A stretch of 9,508 nucleotides of DNA from Thermoplasmata archaeon (GTDB taxonomy: Archaea; Thermoplasmatota; E2; UBA202; JdFR-43): contig JAGGYX010000034.1 in NCBI GenBank assembly GCA_021162305.1, positions 1 through 9,508 of the forward strand, read 5' to 3'. The stretch's first letter is position 1, and each line of letters starts with the position of its first letter. This document shows, in pieces, positions 5,997 to 9,508 of the stretch. The translations under genes were made by a program, and so were the position numbers. Under the pieces are notes generated by a model. It worked only from the letters and a program-made list of their open reading frames with translations. It searched no databases and was not told the DNA's origin.

Positions 5997-8900
5997 ATGG
6001 AAAGGAAAAACTGGTATAAAAGGGTATTATGTATTTTTGTAGCAATATCTTTTTTATTACCAACCTATGTAAAAGGAGAAAATGAAAGAAAACCTGATTT
6101 ACAGGTAAATATTCTCAATTATCGACAAATAAAATCTCTTCAGAATAATACTTATGAGGTAAAGATTAATATCTCTAATAACGGAAGTATGGATGCTTTT
6201 AATTTCGATATTTTGTTCTCTATAAATGAGCCCAATAATACCATCATGACGGAGAGAATAAAAAAACTTCCCGCAGGAAAGCACAAAATCCTTACATATA
6301 AAATGGAAATCCCTCTTAACGCCTGCGATTTAATAGTTGTAATTGATCCACAAAATAAAATTCCTGAGAAAGAGGAATATAATAATATAGATTCTATTCC
6401 TTTGTCTGAAAATAGTGACGAATTTATTGATAAAAATGCCGCACCTATGGCAACATATGTAACAGTTTGGCGTGAAGGAGAAAGCTGGGATAGAAGCTGG
6501 GATAGTAATAGCGGGGATAGTTGGTATATTAAAAGCAATAGTGGGGCATCCAGCGGAAAATATACAAGGCAAAGAGATTATCATGGCTCCTATGATTATG
6601 CGGAGTGGAATTTTACTGTTTATCAGGAAGGAACCTATTATTTCTGGGTGAGAGCATATCATTACTACTATGCTTGCACAGACGTTAGAATGTTTTGGAA
6701 TGGGCAACAAATTGGGAATTCACAAAGCTTTTATAAGATAGGAGGGGAATGGAAATGGACGCTTTTTGGTTCTAAGGATTTATCAAAAGGAGAAGGAACA
6801 TTAAGAATAAAAGGATATTCCAACTGGTATATGTGGATAGACAATATATTAATTACTGCCAACCCCAATTATACCCCTAGTGGAAAAGGAGTTGAAGGCT
6901 CGACATCTCATTCAATTGGTACAATGAGTTTAGGGGAAGCTGTTGATAATACGCAGCTAAGCTGGTCAACAGGGGGAAATGCTAACTGGTTTGGAGAAGT
7001 TAATACATATTATTACGACCATGATGCTGCCCAGAGTGGGGATATTGGCAATAGCCAGAATACATGGATTAAAACCACAGTAGATGGGCCAGGAACAATA
7101 AAATTCTACTGGAAGGTTAGTTCGGAACAGAATTATGACTATCTAAGATTTTATATAGATGGCTCTCAAAAAGCAAAGATTTCAGGAAATGTGGGATGGC
7201 AGCAGAAAACATACAGTGTAGGATCCGGTTCCCATGAATTAATGTGGAAATACACAAAAGATGTAAGCGTTAGTAGCGGAGACGACTGTGGATGGATTGA
7301 TAAAGTTGAATGGATTCCTGAGCAAAACCAACCTCCAGCTACTCCTTCCAAACCGAGTGGACCAACTTCTGGTTATGTTGGAGAAACATATACATATTCT
7401 ACATCCACAACAGATCCGGAAGGAGATCAAGTAAAATATGGATGGGATTGGAATGGAGATTATGTCGTAGACGAGTGGACTGGTTATTATTCTTCAGGTG
7501 CTACCTGTTCTAGAAGTCATTCCTGGGATTCGGAGGGAATCTATCGTATTAGAGTAAAGGCAAAAGATGTAAATGGGGCAGAAAGTGGATGGAGCTCATC
7601 TCTAAGTATTACCATCACCGTTCCTCAACCAGATATCGAATATCATAGTTGTTATATATATGATAAGGGGTATGACGAGGATTTAATAGGTAACAATAAT
7701 AGTGCAATAAACGCCGGGGAATTTATTGAATTGAAAGTCTATTTATGGAATAACGGAGACGCAGATGCTCATGGTGTGTATTCAAATCTGTCGGTAGATG
7801 ATGATGAAATAATGATGATAAATTCATATGAAGAATATGGAGATATACCAGCAGGGCAAACAAAAGCATGTAATGGCAATTACAGCTTTATTGTTAATGG
7901 AAGTCATAGCCAAGGAGATGTTACATTTACCCTCGATATATATGATGCAGATGGCAATCACTGGACAAGAACCTTTAATTTACATATCGGGCCCCCGATT
8001 CCGTACCTAGTTTATTTGGATTCCACTGTGCATGCTGGAGATGATATTGCAAGCCCTGGAGAAACGGTAACACTGGATGTGGAAATTTTCAATTCAGGTT
8101 CAAGATACGCTAATGGGGTAGAGGCGGAGCTTTCAACAGATGATCCACTGGTTACAATCTCTGATGACAATGAAAGCTATGGGATAATCTATGCAAATGA
8201 TACCAAAGAAAAGAAGAATGCCTTTACATTCTCTATTTCGTCTTCCCACCCTTCACCGAGTAATATAAACTTCACTCTGTATATAAATGATAGTGATGGC
8301 AATCATTTTGTAAGCCATTTTGAGATACGTGTTTTGCCACAGAACATACATATAATAAAAGTGGCAATGATGAGAGATTTTATTTATCTAAGTGATGAAT
8401 TGGCATTATGGGGAATAGGAGAAGTGAAAAAAGCATTGGAAGGACCTAATGGAAACTTTTATTGGAGTGTAAATGGAAATATATATGCTTTTGATGTGGA
8501 TGTAGTTGGTGCACCCTTTATTTACTGGGGAAAATTGACTTATCCTAAATATCATGTTTCGATTATTCCCGGCATCTCTAGACAATATCTACTAGATGGA
8601 TGGAAACTCACGCGTTTCAAAAATACTATTCACAATTTCGTTTCCGCTGGAGGAGGTTATGTAGGAATATGTGGAGGAGCAATAGCAGCTTCTCTTGGCT
8701 TATATGAAAATGAGAGCTTGCATACAGACTCCTTCTGGGAAAAGAATATGACGAGAACAGCAATGCATTTAATAAATGCGAAAGCAATACAGGATTTTGC
8801 GGATCCATATTATGAACCATTTAAAGTTGGGCAAGGAGCATATATATTCTACTCAGAGATTAGAGGCATGAGATATGATGTAGGTTGCGGTGCATCTCTA

Positions 8901-9508
8901 AATGTAACATTAAATACAAATCATCCCGTTTTCCAAGGATATAGCAAGAATTATATGAATATAATGTGGGGTGGTGGACCCGCATTCCACATTGAAAATG
9001 ACAATGTACAGGTTTTAGCGTGGTATCCGCAACGATGTCTATCATCTCATCCCAATCAAAAAATACACATATGGAAATTTGATGGATGGGTGTCTCCATT
9101 TTTAGGTTGGAAATGGTACTGGGCTTGGTTGGCAACTAACTATTTAGGATTCCGATATTACTATCGCACCGATTGGATCAAAACCACAACATACGTAAAA
9201 ACATATATACACGGACAACCAGCCATAATTGCATCTACATTGGGAAATGGAAGGATAATTGCATCTGGTGTACATCCAGAATTTAAAACATGGAAAAGCA
9301 ACACGATTATTGAAGCACAAGATAACAATTCTAATCCATTAGGAAATCTCTTCCATTGGGATAATGAGCAACAAGCTGGAAATAACTGGTGGTTATTGCG
9401 AAGAATGGTTGCATATGTTGCTTCTAACTGCCCAGATTCTGATTTGCCACCTATAGAGGAAGATGGCTGGTGGAATGATGCATGGACAAAGAGAAGACCA
9501 ATTTATGC
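5997..9508 (+). CDS. Secreted multidomain surface protein with BPL_N-type amidotransferase-like domain (partial)
   Basis: One open frame of 1170 codons that runs off the right edge. Residues 1-27 form a signal peptide (basic start, hydrophobic core 10-25). Then come a CARDB-like domain (34-135); a Trp/Tyr-rich beta-sandwich resembling a carbohydrate-binding module (155-290); a MAM-like domain (about 300-440; TIKFYWKVSSEQNYDYLRFY, then CGWIDKVEWIP); a PKD/Ig-like domain (443-543; TDPEGDQVKYGWDW); and two related beta-sandwich repeats (545-665, 668-779). Residues about 783-1145 match a BPL_N-type class I glutamine-amidotransferase-like fold: VSIIPG (854-859), nucleophile C892 in GGGYVGICGGA, NHPVFQGY with GGGPAF, and GVHPEF giving H1093 and E1095. 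WWNDAWTKRRPIY at the edge looks like the start of a DUF2341-type domain. Likely a cell-surface protein; substrate unknown, and the fold may bind rather than catalyse. Domain names are from motif recall. Confidence 0.85.
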   Translation, partial: MERKNWYKRVLCIFVAISFLLPTYVKGENERKPDLQVNILNYRQIKSLQNNTYEVKINISNNGSMDAFNFDILFSINEPNNTIMTERIKKLPAGKHKILTYKMEIPLNACDLIVVIDPQNKIPEKEEYNNIDSIPLSENSDEFIDKNAAPMATYVTVWREGESWDRSWDSNSGDSWYIKSNSGASSGKYTRQRDYHGSYDYAEWNFTVYQEGTYYFWVRAYHYYYACTDVRMFWNGQQIGNSQSFYKIGGEWKWTLFGSKDLSKGEGTLRIKGYSNWYMWIDNILITANPNYTPSGKGVEGSTSHSIGTMSLGEAVDNTQLSWSTGGNANWFGEVNTYYYDHDAAQSGDIGNSQNTWIKTTVDGPGTIKFYWKVSSEQNYDYLRFYIDGSQKAKISGNVGWQQKTYSVGSGSHELMWKYTKDVSVSSGDDCGWIDKVEWIPEQNQPPATPSKPSGPTSGYVGETYTYSTSTTDPEGDQVKYGWDWNGDYVVDEWTGYYSSGATCSRSHSWDSEGIYRIRVKAKDVNGAESGWSSSLSITITVPQPDIEYHSCYIYDKGYDEDLIGNNNSAINAGEFIELKVYLWNNGDADAHGVYSNLSVDDDEIMMINSYEEYGDIPAGQTKACNGNYSFIVNGSHSQGDVTFTLDIYDADGNHWTRTFNLHIGPPIPYLVYLDSTVHAGDDIASPGETVTLDVEIFNSGSRYANGVEAELSTDDPLVTISDDNESYGIIYANDTKEKKNAFTFSISSSHPSPSNINFTLYINDSDGNHFVSHFEIRVLPQNIHIIKVAMMRDFIYLSDELALWGIGEVKKALEGPNGNFYWSVNGNIYAFDVDVVGAPFIYWGKLTYPKYHVSIIPGISRQYLLDGWKLTRFKNTIHNFVSAGGGYVGICGGAIAASLGLYENESLHTDSFWEKNMTRTAMHLINAKAIQDFADPYYEPFKVGQGAYIFYSEIRGMRYDVGCGASLNVTLNTNHPVFQGYSKNYMNIMWGGGPAFHIENDNVQVLAWYPQRCLSSHPNQKIHIWKFDGWVSPFLGWKWYWAWLATNYLGFRYYYRTDWIKTTTYVKTYIHGQPAIIASTLGNGRIIASGVHPEFKTWKSNTIIEAQDNNSNPLGNLFHWDNEQQAGNNWWLLRRMVAYVASNCPDSDLPPIEEDGWWNDAWTKRRPIY

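Noticed and set aside
6152..6710. Two overlapping minus-strand open frames of 126-128 codons with hydrophobic content
   Set aside because: They lie opposite the secreted-protein gene, whose plus-strand domains are recognisable throughout; the hydrophobicity is the complement of its AT-rich codons.
7629..8334. Possible direct DNA repeat
   Set aside because: The similarity is at protein level only; shared DNA words are too short for a true sequence repeat.
8860..9135. Minus-strand open frame of 91 codons
   Set aside because: It is antisense to the amidotransferase-like domain with no initiation signal.
1..9508. tRNA, rRNA, CRISPR array, box C/D RNA
   Set aside because: No cloverleaf motif, regularly spaced repeat or paired C and D boxes was found by reading both strands. 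TGATGA-like words occur but lack a matching CTGA at usable spacing.

Overview
The window is AT-rich archaeal DNA, roughly one third G+C by eye, with AGA/AGG and ATA as preferred codons. The strongest taxonomic marker is a full-length ABCE1 (RNase L inhibitor type) with its two-cluster ferredoxin N-terminus, found only in archaea and eukaryotes. An ADP-forming acyl-CoA synthetase alpha subunit, a small stand-alone PRC-barrel protein, TATA-like boxes about 25 bases before start codons, and a secreted CARDB/PKD-like protein all fit an archaeon. The secreted domain style resembles uncultured Thermoplasmatota-type lineages, but that placement is an inference.

Layout: 1-43 holds the last 13 codons of an unidentified plus-strand gene with a hairpin inside it. 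266-1981 is a soluble multi-PAS histidine kinase with no response regulator beside it. 1976-2164 on the minus strand is a probable two-helix membrane protein, convergent with the kinase. 2241-5463 is a tight plus-strand cluster: PRC-barrel protein, acyl-CoA synthetase alpha subunit (start abuts the previous stop, same frame) and ABCE1 (start overlaps the previous gene by 20 bases). The 533 bases at 5464-5996 have no convincing intact gene. They contain a T-tract, what looks like a decayed minus-strand gene, short plus-strand coding-like scraps, and an alternating inverted repeat just before a TATA-like box and ribosome binding site. From 5997 to the right edge runs one open frame of at least 1170 codons that continues past the window.

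The large gene is the most distinctive content. It encodes an exported protein with, in order, a signal peptide, a CARDB-like domain, a tryptophan/tyrosine-rich beta-sandwich, a MAM-like domain, a PKD/Ig-like domain, two related beta-sandwich repeats, a class I glutamine-amidotransferase-like domain of the BPL_N type with a visible Cys/His/Glu set, and the apparent start of a DUF2341-type domain. An amidotransferase fold embedded in a cell-surface adhesin-like protein is an unusual combination and the best candidate here for an undescribed function.

The PRC, acyl-CoA synthetase and ABCE1 genes are probably one transcript. ABCE1 recycles ribosomes. The synthetase alpha subunit lacks its ATP-grasp partner in this window and appears to lack a short internal segment, so its activity needs a partner encoded elsewhere or has diverged. 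No tRNA, rRNA, CRISPR array or complete insertion sequence was seen.
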